Shown here: positions 42,613 to 50,197 of the stretch, piece after piece
Layout of the letters: every line of letters starts with the position of its first letter
Numbering within the stretch: position 1 is the stretch's first letter
Origin: Zafaria ginkgonis
Lineage (GTDB): Bacteria; Actinomycetota; Actinomycetes; Actinomycetales; Micrococcaceae
DNA length: 64,000 nt
NCBI RefSeq assembly: GCF_039540195.1
Contig: NZ_BAABEO010000008.1
Coordinates: forward strand, 558,001-622,000
Direction: 5' to 3'
The notes under the pieces: generated by a model
Databases searched by the model: none
Seen by the model: only the letters and a program-made list of their open reading frames with translations
What the model was told of the DNA's origin: nothing
Position numbers and translations under genes: made by a program

Positions 42613-43926
42613 CTATCCGTCGTTGGTGGCGGCCAGCGCGCGGGGAGCACGCTGGTTGCTGGTGGGGGGAGCCAGCCTCTCCAATACATGGATCACTCTA
42701 TCCTCAAACGCGCTGCCTCCCTCGTCGGTGAGGTTGGCCAGCATCCGCACCACGAAGCGCATCAGCGGCGGCACGCCCATGCCGGTGCGCAGCGCCAGCT
42801 TCATGACCGCCGGCTTGCCGATGAGCGTGGCGAAGGAGCGGCCCAGCGTGAAGTGGCTGCCCCACTTCCCGCGCACCACGTCCGCGTAGGAGGCGTACAG
42901 CGCGTCCCGGGCGGCCGGCGTCGTGCCCCGGACCCCCGCCTGCGCGTCGATGGCCAGTTCGGCCGCGTAGCGGCCCGATTCCATCGCGTAGCTGATGCCC
43001 TCGCCGTTGAACGGGGACACCATTCCGGCGGCGTCTCCGAGCAGCAGCAGCCCGGGCGAGTAGTGCGGGGTGCGGTTGAAGCCCATCGGCAGCGCGGCGC
43101 CGCGGATCTCCCCGACCTGGTTCTCGGCGGTGAATCCCCATTCGGCGGGCATCCCGGCCGTCCAGTCGCGCAGCACCTGGCGGTAGTCGAGCTTGCCGAA
43201 CTGCTTGGAGGAGTTCAGGATGCCCAGGCCGACGTTGGAGGTGCCGTCGCCGACGCCGAAGACCCAGCCGTAGCCGGGCAGCGGGTTGCCGGCCTTGTCC
43301 GGCAGTTCCAGCCACCCCTCCATCCAGTCGTCCTCGTGGCGGGGACTGGTGAAGTAGGTCCGGTAGGCCACGCCCAGCGGGCGGTCGTCGCGCTTCTCGT
43401 AGCCCAGGCTCAGCGCGGTGCGGGCGGAGTTTCCGTCCGCGGCGAGCACGACGTCGGCATGGAAGTCCTTCGACTCCCCCGTCTTGCGTCCGCGCTCGTC
43501 GAGCAGGTTGGCGCGGACGCCGATGACGCGGCCGGTGGCGTCGCGGAGTGCGTCGGAGACGGAGTGGCGCTCGAGGATGGTGGCGCCGGCGGCGCGGGCG
43601 TGCAGGGCCAGCGCCTCGTCGAAGCCGAGCCGGGTGCGGATCAGCCCGTAGTCCGGGAAGTCGGAAAGTTCCGGCCAGGGCATCTCGATGGTGCGGCCGC
43701 CGGCTACCAGGCGCAGGCCCTTGTTCCGGCGCCAGCCCTCGGCCTCCTCATGGGGCAGGCCGAGGAGCCGCATCTCGCGCACCGCGCGCGGGGTGAGGCC
43801 GTCGCCGCAGACCTTTTCCCGCGGGAACGCCGTCTTCTCCAGGACGGTGACGTCGACGCCGGCGCGCGCCAGGTAGTGGGCTGCGGTCGAACCGGCCGGG
43901 CCGGCCCCAACAATCAGGACAGACAA
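42613..43926 (-). CDS. menJ: Menaquinone reductase (MenJ-like), geranylgeranyl reductase family
   Basis: FAD enzyme that saturates one isoprene double bond of the menaquinone side chain. 437 residues: N-terminal FAD site LIVGAGPAGSTAAHYLA, GDGLTPRAV, and the GDAAGMVSPFNGEGI segment near residue 285, typical of the geranylgeranyl reductase family. Start: a TTG at 43926 is the only possible start, because an in-frame TAG precedes it and the FAD motif begins at residue 4. It lies between menG and the polyprenyl synthase, matching the position of mycobacterial menJ. Confidence 0.9.
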   Translation of the reverse strand: MSVLIVGAGPAGSTAAHYLARAGVDVTVLEKTAFPREKVCGDGLTPRAVREMRLLGLPHEEAEGWRRNKGLRLVAGGRTIEMPWPELSDFPDYGLIRTRLGFDEALALHARAAGATILERHSVSDALRDATGRVIGVRANLLDERGRKTGESKDFHADVVLAADGNSARTALSLGYEKRDDRPLGVAYRTYFTSPRHEDDWMEGWLELPDKAGNPLPGYGWVFGVGDGTSNVGLGILNSSKQFGKLDYRQVLRDWTAGMPAEWGFTAENQVGEIRGAALPMGFNRTPHYSPGLLLLGDAAGMVSPFNGEGISYAMESGRYAAELAIDAQAGVRGTTPAARDALYASYADVVRGKWGSHFTLGRSFATLIGKPAVMKLALRTGMGVPPLMRFVVRMLANLTDEGGSAFEDRVIHVLERLAPPTSNQRAPRALAATNDG

Positions 43927-43932
43927 ACCCGG

Positions 43933-44637
43933 CTACCCCGCGGCGAGGGGCTTGACGGCCCGGTGGACGGCGACGATCCCGCCGGTGAGGTTGCGGTAGC
44001 GGCAGTCCTCCCAGCCGGCCTCGTCGATCCAGGCGGCCAGGCCGTCCTGGTTCGGCCAGGCCCGGATGGATTCGGCCAGGTAGACGTAGGCGGTCGGGTT
44101 GGAGGCCACCTTGGTCGCGATGGCCGGCAGCGCACGCATCAGGTACTCGGAGTAGACGGTGCGCCACGGGGCGAACGTCGGGTGGGAGAACTCGGCCACC
44201 ACCAGCTTGCCGCCGGGCTTGACCACGCGCAGCATTTCGGCGAGCGCCTTCTTGGGCTCGTTGACGTTGCGCAGCCCGAAGCTGATGGTCGCGGCGTCGA
44301 AGCTGCCGTCGGCGAACGGCAGGTTGGTGGCGTCGCCGGCCACGAAGTCGATGTCGGGGCGGCGGCTCTTGCCGACCTGCAGCATGCCCTGGGAGAAGTC
44401 GCAGGCGACCACGTGCACGCCGGCGTCGGCGTACGGCTCGGAAGAGGTGCCGGTGCCCGCGGCCAGGTCCAGCACGCGCTGGCCCGGGGCCGCGCCGACG
44501 GCTTCCACCACGATCTTGCGCCAGCGCCGGGTCTGGCCCAGGGAGAGGATGTCGTTGACGACGTCGTAGCGCGGGGCGACGTCGTCGAACATGGCTTGGA
44601 CTTCTTCGGGACGCTTCTCCAGCGATGCACGGCTCAC
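43933..44637 (-). CDS. menG: Demethylmenaquinone methyltransferase
   Basis: SAM-dependent C-methylation of demethylmenaquinone, the last step of menaquinone synthesis. 234 residues: SAM motif I VLDLAAGTGTSSEPY, NDILSLGQTRRWR and SFGLRNVNEPKKAL, all UbiE/MenG signatures. Start: GTG at 44637 with GGGGGAG at ten bases; ATG at 44646 is the alternative but has the site only two bases away. It opens the menG-menJ-polyprenyl synthase operon; its promoter region holds the 56-bp repeats. Confidence 0.94.
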   Translation of the reverse strand: MSRASLEKRPEEVQAMFDDVAPRYDVVNDILSLGQTRRWRKIVVEAVGAAPGQRVLDLAAGTGTSSEPYADAGVHVVACDFSQGMLQVGKSRRPDIDFVAGDATNLPFADGSFDAATISFGLRNVNEPKKALAEMLRVVKPGGKLVVAEFSHPTFAPWRTVYSEYLMRALPAIATKVASNPTAYVYLAESIRAWPNQDGLAAWIDEAGWEDCRYRNLTGGIVAVHRAVKPLAAG

Positions 44638-44702
44638 GCGCCCCATTCTCCCCCAGTTCCCCACGGGGGCGAAAATCCGGGCCGCCGCGCCAAACGGATT
44701 AC

Positions 44703-44870
44703 CGCCTCCTCGGCTCCCACCACTCGCCGGCGCTCGAGGCGGGACCCTCGCCGAGTAGCGCCTCCTCGGCTCCCACCACTCGCTGGCGCTCGAGGTGGGA
44801 CCCTCGCCGAGTAGCGCCTCCTCGGCTCCCACCACTCGCTGGCGCTCGAGGTGGGACCCTCGCCGAGTAG
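44703..44870. repeat. Three tandem 56-bp hairpin repeats
   Basis: Units start at 44703, 44759 and 44815. Units 2 and 3 are identical; unit 1 differs at two visible positions. Each unit contains CTCGGC and TCCCACC arms pairing with GGTGGGA and GCCGAG to form a stem-loop; one change in unit 1 breaks one pair of the inner stem. The array fills the gap between menG (-) and menF (+), ending 12 bases before menF. Confidence 0.92.
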
Positions 44871-44882
44871 GCTTGAGCCACC

Positions 44883-46265
44883 ATGAGTATCGATTCCCTC
44901 GGTGCCGCGGTTCCGGTGGCCGGAGGTCCGCTGGCCGCAGCGCCGCTGCCCTCCCCGCCGGCCGCCGCGGCCCCCGTGCCCGCATTGCGCAGCTTCACCG
45001 TCCGCCGTCCGCCGATGGGCGAGAACGGCCTGTTCGACTACTTCGTCCGCGACGACGCGCTGGTCTGGAGCCGGCGCGGCGACGGCATGGTCGGCTTCGG
45101 CGAGGCGGCGCGCTTCGAGTCGGCCGGGCGGGACCGCTTCGCCGCAGCGCGCGCCTGGTGGGCCGCCGCGACGGGGGCGGCCCAGGTGGAGAACCCGCTG
45201 GCGGAGCCCGGCACCGGCCTGCCGGCCTTCGCTTCCTTCGCCTTCTCCCACGCCAGCGCCCACGTGTCGCGGCTGGTGGTGCCCGAGCTCGTGGTGGGCC
45301 GCCGCGGCGACACCAGTTGGCTGACCTACACGACGGCGGACCCCGCCGCGGAACTGAGCGTCCAAGCCGCCGAGGAACGCCTGGCCGTGCTGCTGGACGA
45401 GGTCTCCGCCGAGCACGAGCTGGCCCGGGGCGGGGACCGGCTGGTGCCCGGACAGGTGTCCGAGGACGGCTACCGCGCCGCGGTGGCGGCCGGGGTGGAG
45501 GCGATCGCCGCCGGCAAGCTCACCAAGCTGGTGCTGGCCCGCGACGCCGTGGCGGAGCTGGGTTCCCCGGTCGCGGTGGCCCAGGTGCTGCGCGAACTGG
45601 CGCTGCGCTACGGGGACTGCTGGACCTACGCGGTGGACGGGCTGATCGGTTCCACCCCGGAGATGCTGGTGGAGGTGGTGGGCAGCACCGCCCGGGCCCG
45701 CGTGCTCGCCGGCACGCTGGACCGCGCCGGCGCACCCGCCGGGGATCCCGGCTACGCCCACCGGATGCTGGCCGGCGACGAGAAGCAGCGCCACGAACAC
45801 CAGATCGCCATCGATTCGCTGACCGAGCAGCTCGGGCCGCTGGTGGATCGGATGGACGCCCCCGCGGAGCCGTTCGTCCTGGAGCTGCCCAACGTGTGGC
45901 ACCTGGCCTCCGACGTCGAGGCGCAGCTGTCGGTGCGCGCCGACGGCACCTCGCCCTCCGCGCTCGACCTCGCCGAGGCCCTGCATCCCACGGCCGCCGT
46001 CTGCGGCACCCCGACGGCGGTCGCCGGCGAACTGCTGCGCGAGCTCGAGGGCATGGACCGCGGTCCGTACGCCGGGCCGGTGGGCTGGGTGGATGCCGCG
46101 GGGAACGGCGAGTTCGGCATCGCCCTGCGCGGAGGCGTCGTGGAATCCCCCCTGCGGGTGCGCCTCTATGCGGGGTGTGGCATCGTGGCGGCATCGGATC
46201 CGGAGGCGGAACTGGCGGAAACCTGGGCCAAGATGCGGCCGATGCGCGAGGCGCTGAACCTCTAG
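44883..46265 (+). CDS. menF: Isochorismate synthase
   Basis: Converts chorismate to isochorismate, first step of menaquinone synthesis. 460 residues with the chorismate-binding domain in the C-terminal two thirds: LTKLVLARDAV, IGSTPEML, DEKQRHEHQIAID, LHPTAAVCGTP, and YAGCGIVAASDPEAELAET. The N-terminus (1-35) is Ala/Pro-rich and probably disordered. Start: ATG at 44883; the preceding base context TAGGCT-TGAGCCACC has no Shine-Dalgarno. The 56-bp array lies directly upstream. Confidence 0.93.
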   Translation: MSIDSLGAAVPVAGGPLAAAPLPSPPAAAAPVPALRSFTVRRPPMGENGLFDYFVRDDALVWSRRGDGMVGFGEAARFESAGRDRFAAARAWWAAATGAAQVENPLAEPGTGLPAFASFAFSHASAHVSRLVVPELVVGRRGDTSWLTYTTADPAAELSVQAAEERLAVLLDEVSAEHELARGGDRLVPGQVSEDGYRAAVAAGVEAIAAGKLTKLVLARDAVAELGSPVAVAQVLRELALRYGDCWTYAVDGLIGSTPEMLVEVVGSTARARVLAGTLDRAGAPAGDPGYAHRMLAGDEKQRHEHQIAIDSLTEQLGPLVDRMDAPAEPFVLELPNVWHLASDVEAQLSVRADGTSPSALDLAEALHPTAAVCGTPTAVAGELLRELEGMDRGPYAGPVGWVDAAGNGEFGIALRGGVVESPLRVRLYAGCGIVAASDPEAELAETWAKMRPMREALNL

Positions 46266-46319
46266 CCGGCGGCCGGGAACGGCCGTTTCCGCGGCGCTTT
46301 CATGTGTTGCCAAAAAACC

Positions 46320-46333
46320 AGTTGTTTACAACT
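46320..46333 (+). promoter_or_regulatory. Palindrome upstream of ABC transporter operon
   Basis: AGTTGT-TT-ACAACT, a 14-bp inverted repeat 120 bases before the substrate-binding protein. It includes TTGTTT, a plausible -35, with TAGCCT 18 bases further as -10. Probably a regulator site for the amino-acid transporter; regulator unknown. Confidence 0.45.
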
Positions 46334-46452
46334 AGTGATCGAATGTAGCCTGTGATGCATATCTCTCGGCGCGCAAGTCAGCGGGCTAGAATTACGAAGC
46401 ATTACAAGCCTCCCTCCGGACCCACCAATCCGAGACGAAAGTGACACACACA

Positions 46453-47382
46453 ATGCGGATCACTTCCACCTTCACCAAGACGCTCGCGCTGGCAGCAGCG
46501 GGCCTGCTGGCGCTCACCGCGTGCACCAACGCGTCGGAGACCGGCGGTTCGGGCGCGACGACCTCCGGCGCCGCGGCCTCCAGCTTCGACCCGACGACGA
46601 TCGCCAAGGACGAGACCCTCGCGGCCCTCGTTCCCGAGAAGATCCGCTCCCGCGGCACCCTGATCTTCGGTTCGGACACCTCCTACGCCCCGGCCGAGTT
46701 CCTCGGCACGGACAACCAGACCCCGGTCGGCTACGACGTCGACATGGCCAAGGCCATCGGCGCCGTCCTGGGCCTCGAGGTCGACGTGCAGACCGCCGAG
46801 TTCACCGGCATCCTGCCCGCGCTCGGCTCCAAGTACGACCTGGGCATCTCCTCCTTCACCATCAACGACGAGCGCCTCGCCGCCGTCAACATGGTCAGCT
46901 ACTTCCAGGCCGGAACCGCCTGGGCGGTCAAGACCGGCAACCCGACCAACTTCTCCTTCGAGGACATCTGCGGCCGTTCCATCGGCGTGCAGACCGGCAC
47001 CGTCCAGGAGAACCCGGACCTGTCCGACCGCAACAAGGAGTGCCTCGACGCCGGCAAGGAAGCGATCGACATCATCACGCTCAAGGCCCAGACGGACATC
47101 ACCACCCGCCTGGTCAACGGCAGCATCGACGCGATGGCCGCCGACTCCCCGATCGTCGGCTACGCCCTGTCCCAGACGGGCGGCCAGCTCGAGCGGTTCG
47201 GCGACACCTACGACTCCGCCCCGCAGGGCATCGCGGTCGCCAAGAACGACGAGGCCATGGCCGACCTGGTCCAGCAGGTCGTGGCCAAGCTGATCGAGGA
47301 CGGCAGCTACACCCAGATCCTTGAGACCTGGGGCGTTGCCGACGGCGCCGTCACCGAATCCCAGGTCAACCCGGCCGTCTGA
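46453..47382 (+). CDS. Amino-acid ABC transporter substrate-binding lipoprotein
   Basis: Extracytoplasmic binding protein of 309 residues. Lipoprotein signal with lipobox LTAC (Cys24), then a Ser/Thr/Gly spacer and an SBP_bac_3 domain: SDTSYAPAEFLGTDN, GYDVDMAKAIGAVLG, ISSFTINDERLAAVNMVSY, CGRSIGVQTGTVQ. The ligand is a polar or basic amino acid by family; identity is unknown. Start: ATG at 46453, or GTG at 46441 in the same frame; both have weak ribosome sites. First gene of a three-gene operon with permease and ATPase. Confidence 0.92.
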   Translation: MRITSTFTKTLALAAAGLLALTACTNASETGGSGATTSGAAASSFDPTTIAKDETLAALVPEKIRSRGTLIFGSDTSYAPAEFLGTDNQTPVGYDVDMAKAIGAVLGLEVDVQTAEFTGILPALGSKYDLGISSFTINDERLAAVNMVSYFQAGTAWAVKTGNPTNFSFEDICGRSIGVQTGTVQENPDLSDRNKECLDAGKEAIDIITLKAQTDITTRLVNGSIDAMAADSPIVGYALSQTGGQLERFGDTYDSAPQGIAVAKNDEAMADLVQQVVAKLIEDGSYTQILETWGVADGAVTESQVNPAV

Positions 47383-48389
47383 TGCGTTCGACCACAATCC
47401 CTGCAACGGGCACCGACGCACCGGAACTGATCGACGCGGTTCCGGTGCGCCACCCCGGACGGTGGGCCGGCGCCGCCGTCATCCTGATCTTCCTGGCCCT
47501 GCTCATCCAGAGCCTGGCCACCAACCCCAACTTCCGGTGGGACGTCGTCTGGCTCTACTTCCGCGACACGCGCGTCATCCAGGGCGTCGGCTGGACGCTG
47601 TTGCTGACCGCGGTCTCGATGGTCCTGGCGATCGTGCTGGCCATCCTGCTGGCGTTCATGCGCCAGTCGGACAACCCGATCTTCCGCTGGTCCAGCTGGA
47701 CCTGGGTGTGGTTCTTCCGCGGCACCCCTGTCTACACCCAGCTGGTGTTCTGGGGCCTGCTGGCCGTCCTCTACCCGAAGATGTCCGTCGGCGTCCCGTT
47801 CGGCCCCGAACTGTTCTCCTTCAACACCCAGGACTACCTCGTCGCTTTCTGGGCGGCCGTTCTGGGCCTTGGCCTGAACGAATCCGCCTACCTGGCGGAA
47901 ATCTTCCGCGCGGGCCTGAAGTCCGTGGACAAGGGCCAGACCGAGGCCGCGGAGGCCCTGGGCATGCGCGGCCGCAAGATCATGTGGCGCATCGTGCTGC
48001 CGCAGGCGATGCGTGTGATCGTGCCGCCCACCGGCAACGAAACCATCGGCATGCTCAAGACCACCTCGCTGGTCCTGGCCGTGCCGTTCACCCTGGACCT
48101 CACCTTCCAGACCAACGCGCTGGCGAACCGGACCTACCTGCCCATCCCGCTGCTGATCGTGGCGGCGCTGTGGTACCTGATCATCACCAGCATCCTGATG
48201 GTGGGCCAGCACTTCATCGAAAAGCACTACGGCAGGGGCGTGGACAACGTGTCCGGGGCCCGCGGCCCGGTGATCAACCCGGCCGCGGCCAAGGCGGCCG
48301 CCGCCGGCATCGACGAGCACAACCCGCCCAAGCTCAGCGGCGGGGCCACGGCCGTGGACGGCGAATACATCGAGGAGAGCGGACGATGA
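47382..48389 (+). CDS. Amino-acid ABC transporter permease
   Basis: Membrane component of the uptake system, 335 residues. About five to six membrane segments and the EAA loop GLKSVDKGQTEAAEALGMRG, the contact with the ATPase. An unusual soluble C-terminus of about 45 residues (GARGPVINPAAAKAAAAGIDEH...) extends past the usual His/Glu permease end. Start: ATG overlapping the previous stop by one base (TGATG), so translation is coupled. Confidence 0.93.
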   Translation: MRSTTIPATGTDAPELIDAVPVRHPGRWAGAAVILIFLALLIQSLATNPNFRWDVVWLYFRDTRVIQGVGWTLLLTAVSMVLAIVLAILLAFMRQSDNPIFRWSSWTWVWFFRGTPVYTQLVFWGLLAVLYPKMSVGVPFGPELFSFNTQDYLVAFWAAVLGLGLNESAYLAEIFRAGLKSVDKGQTEAAEALGMRGRKIMWRIVLPQAMRVIVPPTGNETIGMLKTTSLVLAVPFTLDLTFQTNALANRTYLPIPLLIVAALWYLIITSILMVGQHFIEKHYGRGVDNVSGARGPVINPAAAKAAAAGIDEHNPPKLSGGATAVDGEYIEESGR

Positions 48390-49159
48390 CCGGGACCAAA
48401 GAGGACCTTGTCCGCATCGAGGGCGTCCACAAGTACTTCGGCGACCAGCACGTGCTGCGCGGCATCGACATGGCCATCGGCCAGGGCGAGGTGTCGGTGG
48501 TGATCGGTCCCTCCGGGTCCGGCAAGTCGACCCTGCTGCGCTGCGTGAACATGCTGGAGACCGCCAGCGCCGGCCGCATCTACGTGGACGGCGAACTGAT
48601 GGGCTACGTCGAGAAGCACGGCCGGCTGCACATGCTGCCGGTCAAGGACATCGCCCGCCAGCGCCGCAACATTGGCATGGTCTTCCAGCGTTTCAACCTC
48701 TTCGGCCACAAGACGGCCATGGAGAACGTGATGGAGGCCCCGGTCCAGGTCAAGGGCCAGTCCCGGGCCGCCTCCAAAACGCGGGCGCTGGAGCTGCTGG
48801 ACCGCGTGGGCCTGTCCGACCGGGCCAACCACTACCCGGCCCAGCTCTCCGGCGGCCAGCAGCAGCGTGTGGCGATCGCCCGCGCCCTGGCCATGGACCC
48901 GGAGCTGATGCTCTTCGACGAGCCCACCTCGGCGCTCGACCCGGAGCTGGTCGGCGACGTGCTCAACGTGATGAAGGACCTGGCCCGCGACGGCATGACC
49001 ATGATGGTGGTGACCCACGAGATCGGCTTCGCCCGCGAGGTGGGCGACACCCTCACGTTCATGGACGGCGGCGTGGTGGTCGAGTCCGGCCCGCCGCGCG
49101 AGGTCATCGCGAACCCGCAGCAGGAACGGACCCGGGCCTTCCTCGGGAAGGTCCTCTGA
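48386..49159 (+). CDS. Amino-acid ABC transporter ATP-binding protein
   Basis: Energises the transporter at the cytoplasmic face. 257 residues: Walker A GPSGSGKST, Q loop FQRFNLF, signature LSGGQQQR, Walker B LMLFDEPTSALDPE, H loop THE. GlnQ/HisP family. ATG overlaps the permease stop (ATGA). A shared hairpin follows. A second ATPase of the same family ends at 64000; it belongs to a different locus. Confidence 0.95.
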   Translation: MTGTKEDLVRIEGVHKYFGDQHVLRGIDMAIGQGEVSVVIGPSGSGKSTLLRCVNMLETASAGRIYVDGELMGYVEKHGRLHMLPVKDIARQRRNIGMVFQRFNLFGHKTAMENVMEAPVQVKGQSRAASKTRALELLDRVGLSDRANHYPAQLSGGQQQRVAIARALAMDPELMLFDEPTSALDPELVGDVLNVMKDLARDGMTMMVVTHEIGFAREVGDTLTFMDGGVVVESGPPREVIANPQQERTRAFLGKVL

Positions 49160-49183
49160 CCGCTGCCGCACCGCGAAAACGCG

Positions 49184-49227
49184 AACGCCGCGGGGCCCGC
49201 ACATCCTGTGCGGGGCCCCGCGGCGTT
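49184..49227. terminator. Bidirectional hairpin terminator
   Basis: AACGCCGCGGGG arm pairs with CCCCGCGGCGTT with a one-base bulge and an inner GCAC/GTGC pair, between the convergent ABC ATPase (+) and dioxygenase-like gene (-). Confidence 0.75.
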
Positions 49228-49236
49228 TCCGTTCCG

Positions 49237-50175
49237 TCAGAGCGTGACGTTCAGCGCGGCCGCGAACCCGTCCCCCACGGACCCGGTGATGGTCGCCAAC
49301 TGGTGCACGCCGCCGTCGTCCCGGAAGACGTTGTCCCGGGCCAGCGGGGTGTTCGGGAAGTTCCGCTTGCTGGTTTCGTATCCGGCGCTGGCGTAGACCG
49401 TGTTGCAGGCGGCCTCGGTCAGCGCGACCTGGGAGACCTTCAGGACCTGCCCGGTGGAATTGATGTTGTTCAGCGAATCGAAGACCTCGAAGTGCACGTG
49501 CGGCCAGCGCCCGTTGTACGCGCCGGGGAAGATCGTGGTGAAGGTGACCTGCCCGTTCTCGTCCGCCTCCTGGACCCCGCGGAGGAAGTTGTCGTCCTCG
49601 AACCCGGCGTCGTACATCGAGTATTTCCCGTCGCGGTCGCAGTGCCAGGCGTAGACGGCGGCGCCCCCGTAGGGCGCGCACCCGTTGGAGGAGTCGAGGA
49701 TGGTCAGGGTCAGCGTCATCGGCACGCCCTCCACGGAGGTGACGTCGCCGCCGCCGAAGCTGCCGGTGATGTCCCGGCGCACGATCCCCGACTCCTCCAG
49801 CACGTTCGGCCCGTTGCTGCCGTTGCCCGGATAGGGGCCGGCGGTCTCGGTGGGAATCTCGACGCCGCACTCGGCGATCGCCCGCGTCACCGCGGATTCG
49901 GAGGCCGACGCCGAGGCGGCCGCGGTTGCGCCGCTGGAGGCGCTCGTGGATGCGCCGGCGGAACTGGCGCCTGACGCGGTGCCGCTCCCGGTGCTGTCCG
50001 GGGGTGCGCAGGCGGCCAGCGCCGCGGCGGCCGCCCCGCCGAAGGCCAGGCCCAGCGCGCGGCGTCGGCTCACGAGGGTGCGCAGGTCGAATTCGAGTCC
50101 GCGGTCGTGGTCGGGGTGGGGCCCCCGGTCTTCAGTGTTGGGGTTCCCGGCGGTGTGGTTCTCGGGGGTGCTCAT
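49237..50175 (-). CDS. Secreted intradiol-dioxygenase-like lipoprotein
   Basis: 312 residues. N-terminal cytoplasmic segment, a Tat/lipoprotein-type signal SRRRALGLAFGG followed by ALAAC (lipobox, Cys56), a Ser/Ala-rich linker (60-95), then an intradiol ring-cleavage fold: ETAGPYPG, PMTLTLTILDSSNG, YAWHCDRDGKYSMY, and GRWPHVHFEVF carrying the HxH iron ligands; Tyr ligands are present. Relatives are protocatechuate 3,4-dioxygenase beta-like. Cell-surface location is unusual for catechol degradation, so substrate and role are open. Sits between the ABC operon and menD. Confidence 0.83.
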   Translation of the reverse strand: MSTPENHTAGNPNTEDRGPHPDHDRGLEFDLRTLVSRRRALGLAFGGAAAAALAACAPPDSTGSGTASGASSAGASTSASSGATAAASASASESAVTRAIAECGVEIPTETAGPYPGNGSNGPNVLEESGIVRRDITGSFGGGDVTSVEGVPMTLTLTILDSSNGCAPYGGAAVYAWHCDRDGKYSMYDAGFEDDNFLRGVQEADENGQVTFTTIFPGAYNGRWPHVHFEVFDSLNNINSTGQVLKVSQVALTEAACNTVYASAGYETSKRNFPNTPLARDNVFRDDGGVHQLATITGSVGDGFAAALNVTL

Positions 50176-50197
50176 GGTCCCAGTCTGCCCGGGACCG

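Noticed and set aside
44703..44870. 56-bp array as a CRISPR or transposon end
   Set aside because: Units are contiguous with no variable spacers; no transposase or target duplication seen.
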